From Metabacillus mangrovi (GTDB lineage Bacteria; Bacillota; Bacilli; Bacillales; Bacillaceae), in contig NZ_WMIB01000004.1 in the NCBI RefSeq assembly GCF_009711125.1, positions 124,001 through 188,000 of the forward strand: 64,000 nt of DNA, given 5' to 3'. This document shows positions 8,645-17,971 of the stretch, in pieces; position 1 is the stretch's first letter; every line of letters starts with the position of its first letter. The notes beneath the pieces were generated by a model. The model was given only the letters and a program-made list of their open reading frames with translations, made no database searches and was not told the origin of the DNA. The translations under genes were made by a program, and so were the position numbers.

Positions 8645-9673
8645 TCACGTGAAATATTCAATCTTAGCTTCCGGAAAGTAATGTCCGATATAATCTTCGA
8701 GTGTATCTCTCAATTCCTGCTCTTCGTCTTTTTGATAGATATACTTCCCGATGCCATAGCGGCCCCATTTGTACCGGCGTTCATCCTCGCTCATTTCAAG
8801 CTTCGTTTTTGGGTAGTTTTTCTCGATCACCCGTTTAGCGGGCTTGGTGAACCTGTGCTGAATCATTTCAAAAGTCAGATCACGTGTGGCCTGCTTCGGC
8901 AGTGATTCGCTCAATTTGATGAACAGCTGTTTGTACCCCTCCTGCCAGCCTTCATGAATATAGATGGGGGCAACGATGAACCCGAGCGGATAGCCGGCGT
9001 TCGCTACCTTTACCGCTGCCTCGATCCGTTTTTCTAAAGGAGAAGTACCGGGTTCAAAATGTTTAATCACATAATCTGCATTAATGCTGAAGCGGAAGCG
9101 TGTTTTTCCGTTATGATTCGCATCAAGCAAATGATCAACATGATGGAATTTTGTTACAAAACGGAGCTGCCCAAGGTCGCTCTGCCCAAAATACTCAATT
9201 GCTCTCTTAAGAGAATGTGTCAGATGGTCGACCCCTACGATATCGGAAGTACAGGATGCCTCAAACCTCGTGATCTTTGGTGCTCTTTCTTCCATGTACT
9301 CATGAGCCTGATCGAGGATTTCTTCCACATTTACATATGTCCTGATATAAGGCTTGCTTCCCATCGTGGTCTGCAGGTAGCAGTAGTGACAATGCCCCAT
9401 GCACCCTGTAGCGAGGGGAATCGCATACTCTGCCGATGGCTTCGAGGTATCAAATTTCAGTGTTTTTCTAACGCCTACCACCAGGGTCGACTTTGCATTC
9501 CGGTACTGCTGAAGGTGATTTTTCCCCGGAATGTTTCTCACCTGGTTGTGTGAGGTGGTTTCCCTGATTTCAAGTCCCATTCCTTCGAATTTTTTTTTGA
9601 GCTCCATACCAAGCGGATATTCCAGAGCTCTCGGTTCAATATATACAAGCTGCGGCACAAACGGCTTTACCAA
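8645..9673 (-). CDS. splB: Spore photoproduct lyase SplB
   Basis: A 342-residue radical-SAM enzyme that splits the spore photoproduct (5-thyminyl-5,6-dihydrothymine) during germination and so repairs UV damage to spore DNA. The [4Fe-4S] ligands are Cys91, Cys95 and Cys98 in ATGCMGHCHYCYL, and Cys141 in EASCTSDIVG matches the catalytic cysteine position of the B. subtilis enzyme. The N-terminus PFVPQLVYIEPRALEYPLG is typical of SplB. The start is TTG with a strong AGAAGGAGGG before it. It follows splA by 14 bases, the standard splAB arrangement, normally transcribed in the forespore. Confidence 0.96.
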   Translation of the reverse strand: MVKPFVPQLVYIEPRALEYPLGMELKKKFEGMGLEIRETTSHNQVRNIPGKNHLQQYRNAKSTLVVGVRKTLKFDTSKPSAEYAIPLATGCMGHCHYCYLQTTMGSKPYIRTYVNVEEILDQAHEYMEERAPKITRFEASCTSDIVGVDHLTHSLKRAIEYFGQSDLGQLRFVTKFHHVDHLLDANHNGKTRFRFSINADYVIKHFEPGTSPLEKRIEAAVKVANAGYPLGFIVAPIYIHEGWQEGYKQLFIKLSESLPKQATRDLTFEMIQHRFTKPAKRVIEKNYPKTKLEMSEDERRYKWGRYGIGKYIYQKDEEQELRDTLEDYIGHYFPEAKIEYFT

Positions 9674-9687
9674 AAAGCTCCCTCCTT

Positions 9688-9933
9688 CTACATTTCATAA
9701 GATTCTTGATCAAACAATTCATTATAAAGCTTTTCAGCTTCTTTATAATCAGTGAACACGGCATCATCCGGGAGCAATTCGTGATACGTGTCATAGAGGA
9801 AAAGAGCTACATCATTCTCATCTGCAGGGTGCTGAACAACTTCTGCCTCCTTTATCACAGCAACGTTTGCTGCATGAGGGTTCCGGTAGATAACATAAAC
9901 AGTATCTCCTGCTTTTACCTGCTCACGGTCCAT
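9688..9933 (-). CDS. splA: SplA, regulator of the spl operon
   Basis: An 81-residue acidic protein beginning MDREQVKAGDTVYVIYRNPH, matching the SplA family (79 residues in B. subtilis). SplA is a negative regulator of splB expression in B. subtilis and resembles RNA-binding TRAP-like proteins. It sits immediately upstream of splB in the same direction. The ribosome site AAAAAGGAG is about 13 bases from the ATG, longer than usual, which may mean weak translation. I looked for a sigma-G promoter upstream and found only poor matches. Confidence 0.9.
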   Translation of the reverse strand: MDREQVKAGDTVYVIYRNPHAANVAVIKEAEVVQHPADENDVALFLYDTYHELLPDDAVFTDYKEAEKLYNELFDQESYEM

Positions 9934-10125
9934 TTTTGTATGTCAGCTCCTTTTTAAAACTTTTCTCTCTTAATTTTTACTAAATGCCCTTTTTTTATGT
10001 TGTGAAAGGGGAAGGAGCCAGATTTCCTTATTCAGGCACTCGAGCCCATGGAAAAAAATCGTTAGTCATTTTCCTGCAGGGCTCGTTTTTCTTTGCTTCG
10101 CATTTATCTCCTGCTTAAATAAAAA

Positions 10126-10214
10126 GCTCTGTTAAACTTGGTGGTTGATTGCAGCTAGCAGGCGTTCGCTCCAATCAACAAGTGCGAAAAATCAACACTA
10201 TGCTTTAACAAAGC
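10126..10214. repeat. Palindromic interspersed-repeat-like element
   Basis: An 89-base element whose two ends form an imperfect inverted repeat: GCTCTGTTAAAC...GTTGATT at the left and, on the other strand, GCTTTGTTAAAG...GTTGATT at the right (17 of 25 positions agree). The interior has a second inverted pair, GGCGTTCGCTCCAATCAAC against GTTGATT. It resembles the short dispersed palindromic repeats of many Bacillaceae, probably an internally shortened copy. No second copy is in this window, so its dispersed nature is inferred. Confidence 0.45.
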
Positions 10215-10219
10215 CAAAT

Positions 10220-10246
10220 AAAAAAAGGAAAACGCCAGGGGCGTCT
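10220..10246 (-). terminator. Terminator of the membrane histidine kinase gene
   Basis: AGACGCC and GGCGTTT flank a CCT loop, then TTTCCTTTTTTT follows on the minus strand. Confidence 0.75.
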
Positions 10247-10300
10247 CCCTTTAAAATCTTTGCAGCAAGTTAAGTTTCGGACTGTGTTGTTTTTAGCAGG

Positions 10301-11845
10301 TCAATTCATGCATGGCAGGGTCAGTGTTACAGCCGTGCCTTTTCCTTCTTGGCTTGTGATTTCCATCGAACCGCCGTGCTGGGCGAGAATCCGCTCAGTA
10401 ATAACGAGACCAAGGCCGGTCCCCTTTTCCTTCGTTGTATAAAAAGGTTCTTTAATCTTTTTTAATTCTCCGGCTGGAATGCCTGTGCCGGTATCTCTTA
10501 TCACCAGTACGGCCTTCTTGGTCTCAAGCCTTTTAAGGGTGATGTAAATGTTGCCCCCGTTTGGCATGGCGTCACTTGCATTCTTGAGGAGATTGATTAA
10601 AATCTGCTTCAGCTGATTACAGTCTCCTTCCACCATGCAGGGCGGATTTCCTTCTGTTTTGACAGCGATATTCTTTAAAGACATTTCCGTCCCGAAAAAA
10701 GCGATGGTTTCGTCTAATACATCACTTAAATTGAACAGAAGCTTTACGGCAGTCTGTGGTTTGGAAAGCACCAGAAACTCGCTGACAATATCGTTCACTC
10801 TTTTTAATTCTGCAAGCATCAGTTCTGTATAAGGGTAATCAGCCGGTTTGCTTTCATGCAGGATTTGCAGAAAACCCCGGAGTACGGTTAAAGGATTTCT
10901 GATTTCATGGGCGACTCCAGCCGCCATTTCTCCTGCCGTCTTCAGCTTTTCCGCCTGAATCAGGATCTGTTCCTCGGTTTTCCTTGCTGTAATATCACGG
11001 ATAATCTCCGATCGGGCAATCAGTGTGCCCCTCTCGCTGAATATCGGGGAAACAGCCACTTCCACCTCAAGCAGCCGGCCATCTCTGGAGCGGTCCGTCC
11101 GCTGAACCCAATTGTCAGGACTGTCGCTTAAGGCGGTCCCGTTTATGTAATCTCCATAAGGATAGAGCTTCCCGGTTATTTCTTCCTCCGGACACTTGTA
11201 AAGCTCTTCAAAAGCAGGATTTACAGCCATTACTCTGAATTCGGAATCGAGAAGCACGATCGCATCCTTGCTTTGCGAGAAAAGAAGTTCGAGCTGGGCT
11301 TTCGTTGAATCCAGCGTGCTTGCCAGTTCCTCCTGTTTATCATGCACCTGCTCCCACAGCCTTCCGATAAAGCGCAGGTAATAAAGCTGAAAGAAAATGA
11401 TCAGCATCGTAAACATCAGATAATACGCGATATCTTTTCTTGTATGATCCAAAAGGAGCAAATCAAAGCTTGAATTGAAAAAATACAGCTGCAGAAAAAC
11501 AGTGGCTGCTCCCGAACCAATCAGCAGCTTGCGGTCCTGGTAGACGGTGCTCATCAGAAGGGGAAGAGCAAGAAACATAATATTTACAAATGCCGGAACG
11601 GTCCAGTTCAGCATGATCAGGTATCCATAAAGGATCAGCAGGATAGAAAGCGTCACAATTTGCGGCTTCAGCTTCTTTTCAGCAGTAAAAAGATAGATAA
11701 AAGTGAAACTGAACAGCAGGCAGTAAATCCAATAATCACGGACTCCGCTCATTGCAAAAATAAAGATCAGATCCAACACATAAAATGCCAGGAGCAATCT
11801 TATTAAAAACCGGTTTCGTTTCTTAATCAGCTGCATTCTATCCAT
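10301..11845 (-). CDS. Membrane-bound PAS sensor histidine kinase (sporulation-kinase type)
   Basis: A 514-residue kinase. The first 160 residues hold about six hydrophobic segments, a short coiled stretch follows, then one PAS domain (about 185-290), HisKA with AAGVAHEIRNPLTVLRG (phospho-acceptor about His313) and HATPase with LLKNASDAMPNGG and GTGLGL. The HisKA and N-box sequences closely resemble those of the kinA-like protein at 919-2697, so both probably phosphorylate the same type of partner, Spo0F; no response regulator is adjacent. The start at 11845 has GAGG six bases upstream; the frame extends seven codons further to a TTG without a site. It occupies the space between splA and ptsI. 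Confidence 0.82.
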   Translation of the reverse strand: MDRMQLIKKRNRFLIRLLLAFYVLDLIFIFAMSGVRDYWIYCLLFSFTFIYLFTAEKKLKPQIVTLSILLILYGYLIMLNWTVPAFVNIMFLALPLLMSTVYQDRKLLIGSGAATVFLQLYFFNSSFDLLLLDHTRKDIAYYLMFTMLIIFFQLYYLRFIGRLWEQVHDKQEELASTLDSTKAQLELLFSQSKDAIVLLDSEFRVMAVNPAFEELYKCPEEEITGKLYPYGDYINGTALSDSPDNWVQRTDRSRDGRLLEVEVAVSPIFSERGTLIARSEIIRDITARKTEEQILIQAEKLKTAGEMAAGVAHEIRNPLTVLRGFLQILHESKPADYPYTELMLAELKRVNDIVSEFLVLSKPQTAVKLLFNLSDVLDETIAFFGTEMSLKNIAVKTEGNPPCMVEGDCNQLKQILINLLKNASDAMPNGGNIYITLKRLETKKAVLVIRDTGTGIPAGELKKIKEPFYTTKEKGTGLGLVITERILAQHGGSMEITSQEGKGTAVTLTLPCMN

Positions 11846-12023
11846 ATAAAACCTCATCTTCGCCAATATCTACTGATTCGCAGCTGCTTCTGCGGCATCG
11901 GCTGCTTTTTCCCGCTTACAGATTTGCTTGCAGCATGTCAGGATCAACTCATTCAGACATTATACTTAGCATCATTATAGCATTTTCTTCCTGATAAAGG
12001 CCCAGTTTTCTACAAAAAAATGC

Positions 12024-12054
12024 AAAAAAAGACAGGTCTGCACCTGTCTTTTTT
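12024..12054. terminator. Terminator after ptsI (bidirectional)
   Basis: GACAGGT/ACCTGTC with a four-base loop is flanked by A7 and T6. It ends the ptsGHI block on the minus strand. Confidence 0.85.
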
Positions 12055-12063
12055 CAGAAAAAC

Positions 12064-13782
12064 TTATTCCACATTGAAAGTGGTTTTTACGAAATCAATG
12101 ACTTCCTGTGTAGTCTGCATACCAAGAATCTTTTCTTTGTAAGACGCAGCTTCTTCTTTTGAAAGATTTAAAATCTGCGTTCTTGCTGGCAGGATGGAAG
12201 TCGCACTCATGGAGAACTCATCTAATCCAAGGCCGAGAAGAATTGGAATAGCAATTGGATCGCCTGCCATTTCTCCACACATGCCTACCCATTTGCCTTC
12301 TCTATGAGCCGCTTCGATGACCATTGTGATCAAGCGGAGAATGGCTGGGTTGTAAGGCTGGTAAAGATAGGAGACCCGTTCGTTCATCCGGTCGGCAGCC
12401 ATCGTATATTGAACGAGGTCGTTTGTTCCGATACTGAAGAAGTCGACTTCCTTCGCGAACGAATCCGCCATAACAGCTGTCGATGGAATCTCAACCATGA
12501 TTCCGATTTCAATCTCATCAGAAACAGCTGTTCCTTTAGATTGAAGCGCTGCTTTTTCTTCAAGCAGAACCGCTTTTGCCTGTCTGAATTCATCCAGGGT
12601 CGCGATCATCGGGAACATAATTCTCAGGTTTCCATAAACACTTGCGCGAAGCAGAGCGCGAAGCTGGGTTCTGAAAATATCCTGCTCTTCCAGGCAAAGA
12701 CGGATGGCACGGAAACCGAGGAACGGATTCATTTCTTTAGGAAGGTGAAGATATGGAAGCTCCTTATCTCCGCCGATATCTAGAGTACGGACAACAACCG
12801 GCTTGCCTTCCATGTTTGTAAGTACCGCTTTGTATGCCTCGAACTGCTCGTCTTCAGTCGGCAGCTGGTCACGTCCCATGTACAGGAATTCTGTACGGTA
12901 GAGTCCAACTGCTTCTCCGCCATTCTCGATTACGCCTTTAACATCTTTCGGCGTACCGATATTTGCAGCAAGTTCAACGTGCTGTCCGTCCTTTGAAACG
13001 GTTGGTTCGTTAACAAGCTTGGCCCACTCCGCTTTTTGAGCTTCGTGTTTCTTTTTCTTGTCTTCGTATGCCGCAATCGTTTCAGAGGAAGGATTGATGA
13101 TGACATCTCCGCTCAGACCGTCCACAATAACCATCGTTCCATTCTCGATTTTCGCTGTAGCTTCTTTCGTTCCTACTACAGCAGGAATTTCCATCGAACG
13201 GGCCATGATGGCAGAGTGGGAAGTCCGTCCGCCGATATCCGTCGTAAATCCAAGTACGTATTGGCGGTTAAGCTGTGCTGTGTCAGAAGGAGTCAAGTCT
13301 TCTGCTACAATGACCACTTCATCGGAAATCAGAGATGGACTTGGAAGCTCAACTCCGATCAGATGGGCGATGACACGTTTTGTCACGTCGCGGATATCCG
13401 CTGCACGCTCCTTCATGTATTCGTTGTCCATCGATTCAAACATGCTGACGAACATATCTGCCGTTTCTTTCATCGCAAACTCAGCATTTGATGCATCACT
13501 GCTGATTTTATCTTTAACTGGATTTAAAAGCTCCGGATCACTTAGAACAAGCAAGTGGGCAGCAAAAATCTCTGCTTTGTCTTTTCCTAGTTCCTTAAAA
13601 GCGTGTTCCTTAATTTTTTCCAGCTCTTGTTTAGACTTTTGAATGGCTTCTTCAAACCGGCGAATCTCTGCATCCTGATCCGCTACTGTTGTTTTGGACA
13701 CAGTAAGATCTGGTTCTTCAAGGCGATAAGCTTTCGCTATCGCAATACCGGCAGAAGCTCCGATACCTTTAAGTTCCAGCAT
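12064..13782 (-). CDS. ptsI: PTS enzyme I
   Basis: A 572-residue phosphoenolpyruvate-protein phosphotransferase, the first general component of the sugar PTS: it takes phosphate from PEP and passes it to HPr. The N-terminal HPr-binding/phosphohistidine domain carries [13 protein letters not shown] with the active His near residue 190. The C-terminal PEP-binding barrel shows [34 protein letters not shown] and the catalytic Cys in [13 protein letters not shown]. Its start codon overlaps the ptsH stop (TAATG), so the two are translationally coupled. Length equals the family norm of about 570. Confidence 0.97.
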   Translation of the reverse strand: MLELKGIGASAGIAIAKAYRLEEPDLTVSKTTVADQDAEIRRFEEAIQKSKQELEKIKEHAFKELGKDKAEIFAAHLLVLSDPELLNPVKDKISSDASNAEFAMKETADMFVSMFESMDNEYMKERAADIRDVTKRVIAHLIGVELPSPSLISDEVVIVAEDLTPSDTAQLNRQYVLGFTTDIGGRTSHSAIMARSMEIPAVVGTKEATAKIENGTMVIVDGLSGDVIINPSSETIAAYEDKKKKHEAQKAEWAKLVNEPTVSKDGQHVELAANIGTPKDVKGVIENGGEAVGLYRTEFLYMGRDQLPTEDEQFEAYKAVLTNMEGKPVVVRTLDIGGDKELPYLHLPKEMNPFLGFRAIRLCLEEQDIFRTQLRALLRASVYGNLRIMFPMIATLDEFRQAKAVLLEEKAALQSKGTAVSDEIEIGIMVEIPSTAVMADSFAKEVDFFSIGTNDLVQYTMAADRMNERVSYLYQPYNPAILRLITMVIEAAHREGKWVGMCGEMAGDPIAIPILLGLGLDEFSMSATSILPARTQILNLSKEEAASYKEKILGMQTTQEVIDFVKTTFNVE

Positions 13783-14048
13783 TATTCCCCTAGCCCTTCG
13801 TTTTTCATAGTTTCTTCAAGAGCAGCTACTGCTTCATTCTCATCAGAACCGGCAGCAGTGATTTTGATTTCGGAATCTTTAGCGATGCCAAGAGACATAA
13901 CACCCATAATCGATTTAAGGTTCACTGTTTTACCATTGTACTCAAGGTTGATATCTGCATCAAAACGGCTTGCAGTTTGCACCAATACCGTTGCAGGACG
14001 TGCATGAATTCCGGATTCCGCAGTTACTTTAAATGTTTTTTCAGCCAT
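13782..14048 (-). CDS. ptsH: Phosphocarrier protein HPr
   Basis: An 88-residue HPr. His15 in [10 protein letters not shown] receives phosphate from enzyme I and passes it to sugar-specific EIIA domains. Ser46 in [12 protein letters not shown] is the HPr-kinase target used for CcpA-dependent catabolite control. The start at 14048 gives the correct family length and has GGAGAAG ahead of it; the longer frame to 14123 would add 25 unrelated residues. It follows ptsG by 99 bases and overlaps ptsI by one base. Confidence 0.97.
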   Translation of the reverse strand: MAEKTFKVTAESGIHARPATVLVQTASRFDADINLEYNGKTVNLKSIMGVMSLGIAKDSEIKITAAGSDENEAVAALEETMKNEGLGE

Positions 14049-14108
14049 GTTTATCTTCTCCTTTATCGCTATGCATATTTTGTATTGTTCACAATATGTT
14101 ATCTTACC

Positions 14109-14138
14109 AGTCCCGCTTGTCATCTGACAAGTGGGACT
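14109..14138 (-). other. Stem-loop between ptsG and ptsH
   Basis: A 14-bp stem with one mismatch (AGTCCCACTTGTCA against TGACAAGCGGGACT) and a two-base loop. On the minus strand no T-run follows, so it is unlikely to be a full terminator. It may adjust read-through or protect the 3' end of a processed ptsG message. Confidence 0.5.
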
Positions 14139-14147
14139 GCATGATTG

Positions 14148-16250
14148 TTATGATTTCGTGATTTTTACAATGTTCTTCTGTTCAAGTTTAACATCATTTT
14201 CAGCAGTCAGTTCCAGCACTTCGCCTTCTTTAAGGTTCGTGAAGACGATTGGTGTGATGGTTGATGGAGCGTTGGCTTTAATAAACTCCAAATCCACTTC
14301 AAGCAGCTTCTGCCCTTTCTTCACAGTGTCCCCTTCGCTGATGAAGGACTGGAATCCTTCTCCTTTCAGGTTAACCGTGTCGATGCCTACATGAATCAGG
14401 ATTTCATGTCCGCTTTCGGAAAGAATTCCAATCGCATGCTTCGTTGGGAAGATATTTAATATTCTCCCGTCTACAGGTGATACAACCGTACCTTCAGAAG
14501 GCTCGATAGCAAAACCATCACCCATCATTTTTCCGGAGAATACTTGATCCGGCACTTCTGTGATCGGAAGGATTCTTCCTTTGATCGGTGAAACAAAATG
14601 ATTTTCATCAAAATGGTTCTGCAGCGCCTCTGGATTCACTTCTTCGATTTGCTGTTCGACTTCATCAGCCATGTTTACAGGCTTTTCAGGACGAGGGCGT
14701 CTGCCGGCGATCACATCCTGGATCTGCGATTTAAGGTTATCGGATTTTGGTCCGAAAATAGCCTGGATGTTGTTTCCGATTTCAAGAACTCCTGAAGCAC
14801 CCAGGGTTTTAAGGCGGTCTTTTTCAACCTGTTTCACGTCTTGAACTTGAACGCGCAATCTTGTGATGCATGCATCAAGGTGTTTAATGTTTTCCTGTCC
14901 GCCAAGTGCCTCAAGAACGTCAAATGGAAGGTCGCCCGGCTGTGCTGCAGCTCTTCCCTCTTCTGCCTCAGCAGATGCTTTCTCGCGTCCTGGAGTACCA
15001 AGATTGAACTTGCGGATCGCAAAACGGAAGCCGAAGTAGTAGATGACAGCCAGTACGAGTCCGACTGGAATGACCAGCCACCAGTCTGTACGGTTCGGCA
15101 AAATTCCAAATAGAACATAATCGATGACTCCTCCTGAGAAGGTCATACCGATTTTTACATTGAGGATTTGCATGATCATGAAAGAAAGACCCGCAAACAC
15201 TGCATGAATAGCAAACAAGATAGGTGCTACAAAAAGGAAACTGAATTCAAGCGGCTCAGTGATCCCTGTAAGGAAAGAAGTCAGGGCAGCAGAGCCCATG
15301 ATTCCTGCTACGAACTTTTTATTTTCCGGGCGCGCTTCATGGTAAATGGCAAGAGCGGCTGCCGGAAGACCAAACATCATGAATGGGAATTTACCTGTCA
15401 TAAACGTACCGGCTGTCAGCTCGGCTCCATCCTTAATCTGTGCCATGAAGATCCGCTGATCTCCGCGAATCAGTTCTCCGGCCTGATTTGTATAGTTGCC
15501 GAATTCAAACCAGAACGGTGCATAGAAGATATGATGCAGTCCGAACGGAATCAAAGAACGTTCGATTAGACCGAATACGAAAGCGGCCAATGTTGGATTG
15601 GCATCGAGCAAACCTGTTGAAAAAGCATTCAGGCCTGTCTGAACCGGAGGCCAGACAAACAGCATGATCAAACCGATAACCAGTGCAGAAACAGCGGTTA
15701 CAATTGGAACAAAGCGTTTTCCAGCGAAAAATCCAAGGTATTGGGGAAGTTCAATATTATAGAAGCGGTTGTACATGGCTGCAGCAAGCACACCTATAAT
15801 AATACCCCCAAAGACCCCTGTTTGAAGCGTGGCCATTCCAAGCACTTTCGCATATTCGGGGTGACCCGCAAGGAAAAACTGAGCCTGCTCTACAGCATCT
15901 GTAGGAATTTGGCCTGTTTGCGTCAGAACAGCACTCATCGTTACGTTCATGACGAGGTATCCGATGATTGCCGCAATTCCGGCAACACCATCACCATTAG
16001 CGAGTCCAATCGCAACCCCTACTGCGAATAGAAGCGGCAGATTCGAGAAAACGATGTCACCTGACGATTCCATAACTTTTGCAATTAGTGTGAACGTTTC
16101 ATTTGTCAGTGCAGGTATTTTAGCAGTCAGCTCCGGATTTTGCATCGCATTACCAAATGCAAGCAGAATCCCGGCAGCCGGCAGAATTGCAACCGGAAGC
16201 ATCAATGCTTTCCCGATCTTCTGCAAGACTCCGAATAAGTTTTTAAACAT
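14148..16250 (-). CDS. ptsG: Glucose-specific PTS permease EIICBA
   Basis: A 700-residue fused glucose transporter, close to the 699 of B. subtilis PtsG. The N-terminal EIIC membrane domain (about residues 1-400) is followed by EIIB with the phospho-cysteine in [10 protein letters not shown] and a C-terminal EIIA domain with the phospho-histidine in [15 protein letters not shown]. It imports and phosphorylates glucose using phosphate delivered by HPr. The ATG at 16250 is ten bases from GGAGG; the frame opens three codons earlier at a TTG that lies too close to that site. A GlcT-type antitermination element lies upstream. Confidence 0.96.
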   Translation of the reverse strand: MFKNLFGVLQKIGKALMLPVAILPAAGILLAFGNAMQNPELTAKIPALTNETFTLIAKVMESSGDIVFSNLPLLFAVGVAIGLANGDGVAGIAAIIGYLVMNVTMSAVLTQTGQIPTDAVEQAQFFLAGHPEYAKVLGMATLQTGVFGGIIIGVLAAAMYNRFYNIELPQYLGFFAGKRFVPIVTAVSALVIGLIMLFVWPPVQTGLNAFSTGLLDANPTLAAFVFGLIERSLIPFGLHHIFYAPFWFEFGNYTNQAGELIRGDQRIFMAQIKDGAELTAGTFMTGKFPFMMFGLPAAALAIYHEARPENKKFVAGIMGSAALTSFLTGITEPLEFSFLFVAPILFAIHAVFAGLSFMIMQILNVKIGMTFSGGVIDYVLFGILPNRTDWWLVIPVGLVLAVIYYFGFRFAIRKFNLGTPGREKASAEAEEGRAAAQPGDLPFDVLEALGGQENIKHLDACITRLRVQVQDVKQVEKDRLKTLGASGVLEIGNNIQAIFGPKSDNLKSQIQDVIAGRRPRPEKPVNMADEVEQQIEEVNPEALQNHFDENHFVSPIKGRILPITEVPDQVFSGKMMGDGFAIEPSEGTVVSPVDGRILNIFPTKHAIGILSESGHEILIHVGIDTVNLKGEGFQSFISEGDTVKKGQKLLEVDLEFIKANAPSTITPIVFTNLKEGEVLELTAENDVKLEQKNIVKITKS

Positions 16251-16361
16251 TCGATTCAAACCTCCTTGATTTTAGTGTGCGCGAGCAGCGGTTAAAAAAT
16301 CCATACATGCTGATTGAAACCGTTTTCTCACAAAGGAATATGACCCCTTTATTTGAAACGC

Positions 16362-16453
16362 AAAAAGGCATGGTGAAGTAAGGTATTGCAGGTTCTCCAA
16401 ATAGGCGCTTCTCCAAATGGGAAGCTGAGAACTGCACCTCGTTCACTCATGCC
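16362..16453 (-). terminator. Regulated terminator in the ptsG leader
   Basis: The 5' arm GGCATGAGTGAACGAGGT pairs with ACCTTACTTCACCATGCC about 50 bases later, followed on the minus strand by TTTTT. The 5' arm overlaps the RAT element, so the two structures exclude each other. Confidence 0.85.
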
Positions 16454-16471
16454 TGATCGAATCAGTTACAC
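16443..16471 (-). promoter_or_regulatory. RAT element for GlcT antitermination
   Basis: On the minus strand the leader reads GTGTAACTGATTCGATCAGG followed by CATGAGTGA, the ribonucleic antiterminator type used by BglG/SacY/GlcT proteins. Its 3' half is the 5' arm of the terminator. Active GlcT, encoded just upstream, should stabilise it and allow ptsG transcription when glucose is present. Confidence 0.88.
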
Positions 16472-16482
16472 GCTGATACCGG

Positions 16483-17334
16483 TTACGATATTTTATTGGA
16501 TAAACGGTATAAATGCATCGTCAGATAGACTGCTTCAGCATTATATACGGGTTTTTTAAGCGTTTGCTGCATCACTTTAATTAATTTCCAAGCCGTATTA
16601 TAGCATAGAGGATATTCGTTTTTCAACAGGTTAGCCATTTTTTCAGGTTCCTCGACTTTTTCGCCGGCAAGCACCCTGTCAATCGTGAAACGGATATGAC
16701 GGACAAGCCTCATGTAATTGACACTTTCACGGTCAATCACGATCTTCAGGGAATCTTCTATGATTCCAGTCAGAACCGCAATCAGCTGGGACGCCTGGTT
16801 TACCTCGCTTAATGGTTTATCCGTAATCGCCCCATGGATATGGAGAACGATAAATCCCACTTCCCCCTCAGGAAGTTCAACACTGAGCCTGTCCTGAATG
16901 ATCTCGACCGCTTCTTTGGCAAGCTCATACTCTAAAGGATACAGCGTCTTTGTCTCAATAAGGAAAGGATTTCTAAGATCAAGCCCCTGTTTCAGCCTTT
17001 TTAAAGCGAAGGAGATATGGTCGGTCAAACCGATATGAATATGTTCATTAAGAGGCTGCTGCAACTTGGATTCAATATGCTCAATGACCTCATGAATGAC
17101 TGCGATGACTTCTTCATCAATGGAAGGAAGCAGCATTTTATACTGTTCCTGCTCACGCTCATTTTTCAGCACGAACATCTTTTCATAGGCATCTTTTTCA
17201 ATCCGGGCGCCTTTTGTTCTGCCGAAACCGATTCCCCTGCCTATTAGCACAACCTCTTGAAATTCCGGGTGATCGGCAATCAGCACGTTATTATTAAGGA
17301 CTTTCTTAACGATAAAGGGCGTTTCCACGACCAA
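16483..17334 (-). CDS. glcT: Transcription antiterminator GlcT
   Basis: A 283-residue BglG-family antiterminator. It has an N-terminal co-antiterminator RNA-binding domain (FIVKKVLNNNVLIADH, then VVLIGRGIGFG) and two PRD domains with conserved histidines (for example DHISFALKRL and FIVLHIHGA in PRD1, VRHIRFTIDR and MHLYRLSNK in PRD2), the sites of PTS-dependent phosphorylation. It binds the RAT in the ptsG leader and prevents termination. The TTG start has AAGGAG five to six bases upstream. It is located directly before its target, as in B. subtilis. Confidence 0.94.
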   Translation of the reverse strand: MVVETPFIVKKVLNNNVLIADHPEFQEVVLIGRGIGFGRTKGARIEKDAYEKMFVLKNEREQEQYKMLLPSIDEEVIAVIHEVIEHIESKLQQPLNEHIHIGLTDHISFALKRLKQGLDLRNPFLIETKTLYPLEYELAKEAVEIIQDRLSVELPEGEVGFIVLHIHGAITDKPLSEVNQASQLIAVLTGIIEDSLKIVIDRESVNYMRLVRHIRFTIDRVLAGEKVEEPEKMANLLKNEYPLCYNTAWKLIKVMQQTLKKPVYNAEAVYLTMHLYRLSNKIS

Positions 17335-17443
17335 CCCAGCTCCTTTTCATGCTATAACCCTTCATATCGTACAGGTCTTTCCTCCGTACGTCAACGAATA
17401 TTGTCGTTTATTGTAGAAAAGCGCCGGATTGAGTGAAGTCCCA

Positions 17444-17854
17444 TTATTGGTGCTCGGGCTTATATTGGTTTTTCCTGAATTGATCATCTGTACCGACAAA
17501 AAAGTACTGTTCTGTCCGTTTATCCGATTCTCTGCCGCTTGAATTGCCATGAATCATTTTATCAGGGTTCAGCTTTGTTTTACTGCCGTTATCGTCCACA
17601 TAATAGTAGTCGCTGTCCGCCCAGCCTTCATGAATGAGACTTTCTTCTGTTCTGATCAGCCCATTTGAATCTGCCTTAAGGACAGGTACTTTCTTTTCGG
17701 AGGCAGAGACATTTTTCTGGCCTGTGTATTCGATTTTCACCCATCCTGTATAGCCCTTGGGAATGAGAAACGTCCGGGGGGCAGTCTGGTCATCTTCCTT
17801 GCAGCCTGCAAGCAGCGTTACAGCTATCATCAGTAAAGCCATGTACTTCTTCAT
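17444..17854 (-). CDS. Putative lipoprotein, DUF6843-like
   Basis: A 136-residue exported lipoprotein. The signal sequence ends in the lipobox LLAGC, so the mature protein begins with the lipidated Cys. The mature part carries FLIPKGYTGWVKIEY, which I associate with the DUF6843 family of Bacillus lipoproteins; function is unknown. The ATG at 17854 has AAGGAG eight bases before it, while the frame's GTG three codons upstream overlaps that site. It follows the Gfo/Idh/MocA gene by 117 bases in the same direction; no operon link is evident. Confidence 0.72.
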   Translation of the reverse strand: MKKYMALLMIAVTLLAGCKEDDQTAPRTFLIPKGYTGWVKIEYTGQKNVSASEKKVPVLKADSNGLIRTEESLIHEGWADSDYYYVDDNGSKTKLNPDKMIHGNSSGRESDKRTEQYFFVGTDDQFRKNQYKPEHQ

Positions 17855-17971
17855 GGTATTCACTCCTTTGCCCTTATGTTGGCAAAAGAAAGAGCCGCTT
17901 ATACTTTACAGGGTGACGCCAAAAAGATCTTCCTTTTAATAAAAGGCCAGAGGAAGCCGGAACAGACCGGA

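Larger units (their letters stand above)
9934..10300. other. Intergenic region upstream of splA
   Basis: 367 bases holding the splA leader, a palindromic repeat-like element (10126-10214) and the terminator of the next gene (10220-10246). The 130 bases nearest splA are AT-rich, with no frame that looks coding. Confidence 0.5.

Noticed and set aside
9934-10050. Sigma-G promoter of splAB
   Set aside because: Expected from B. subtilis, but no pair of boxes matches both consensus parts at the right spacing.
12384-12593. 69-codon minus-strand frame in ptsI
   Set aside because: Out-of-frame shadow of the enzyme I gene.
16243-16446. 67-codon minus-strand frame in the ptsG leader
   Set aside because: Covers the RAT/terminator structure; no ribosome site.
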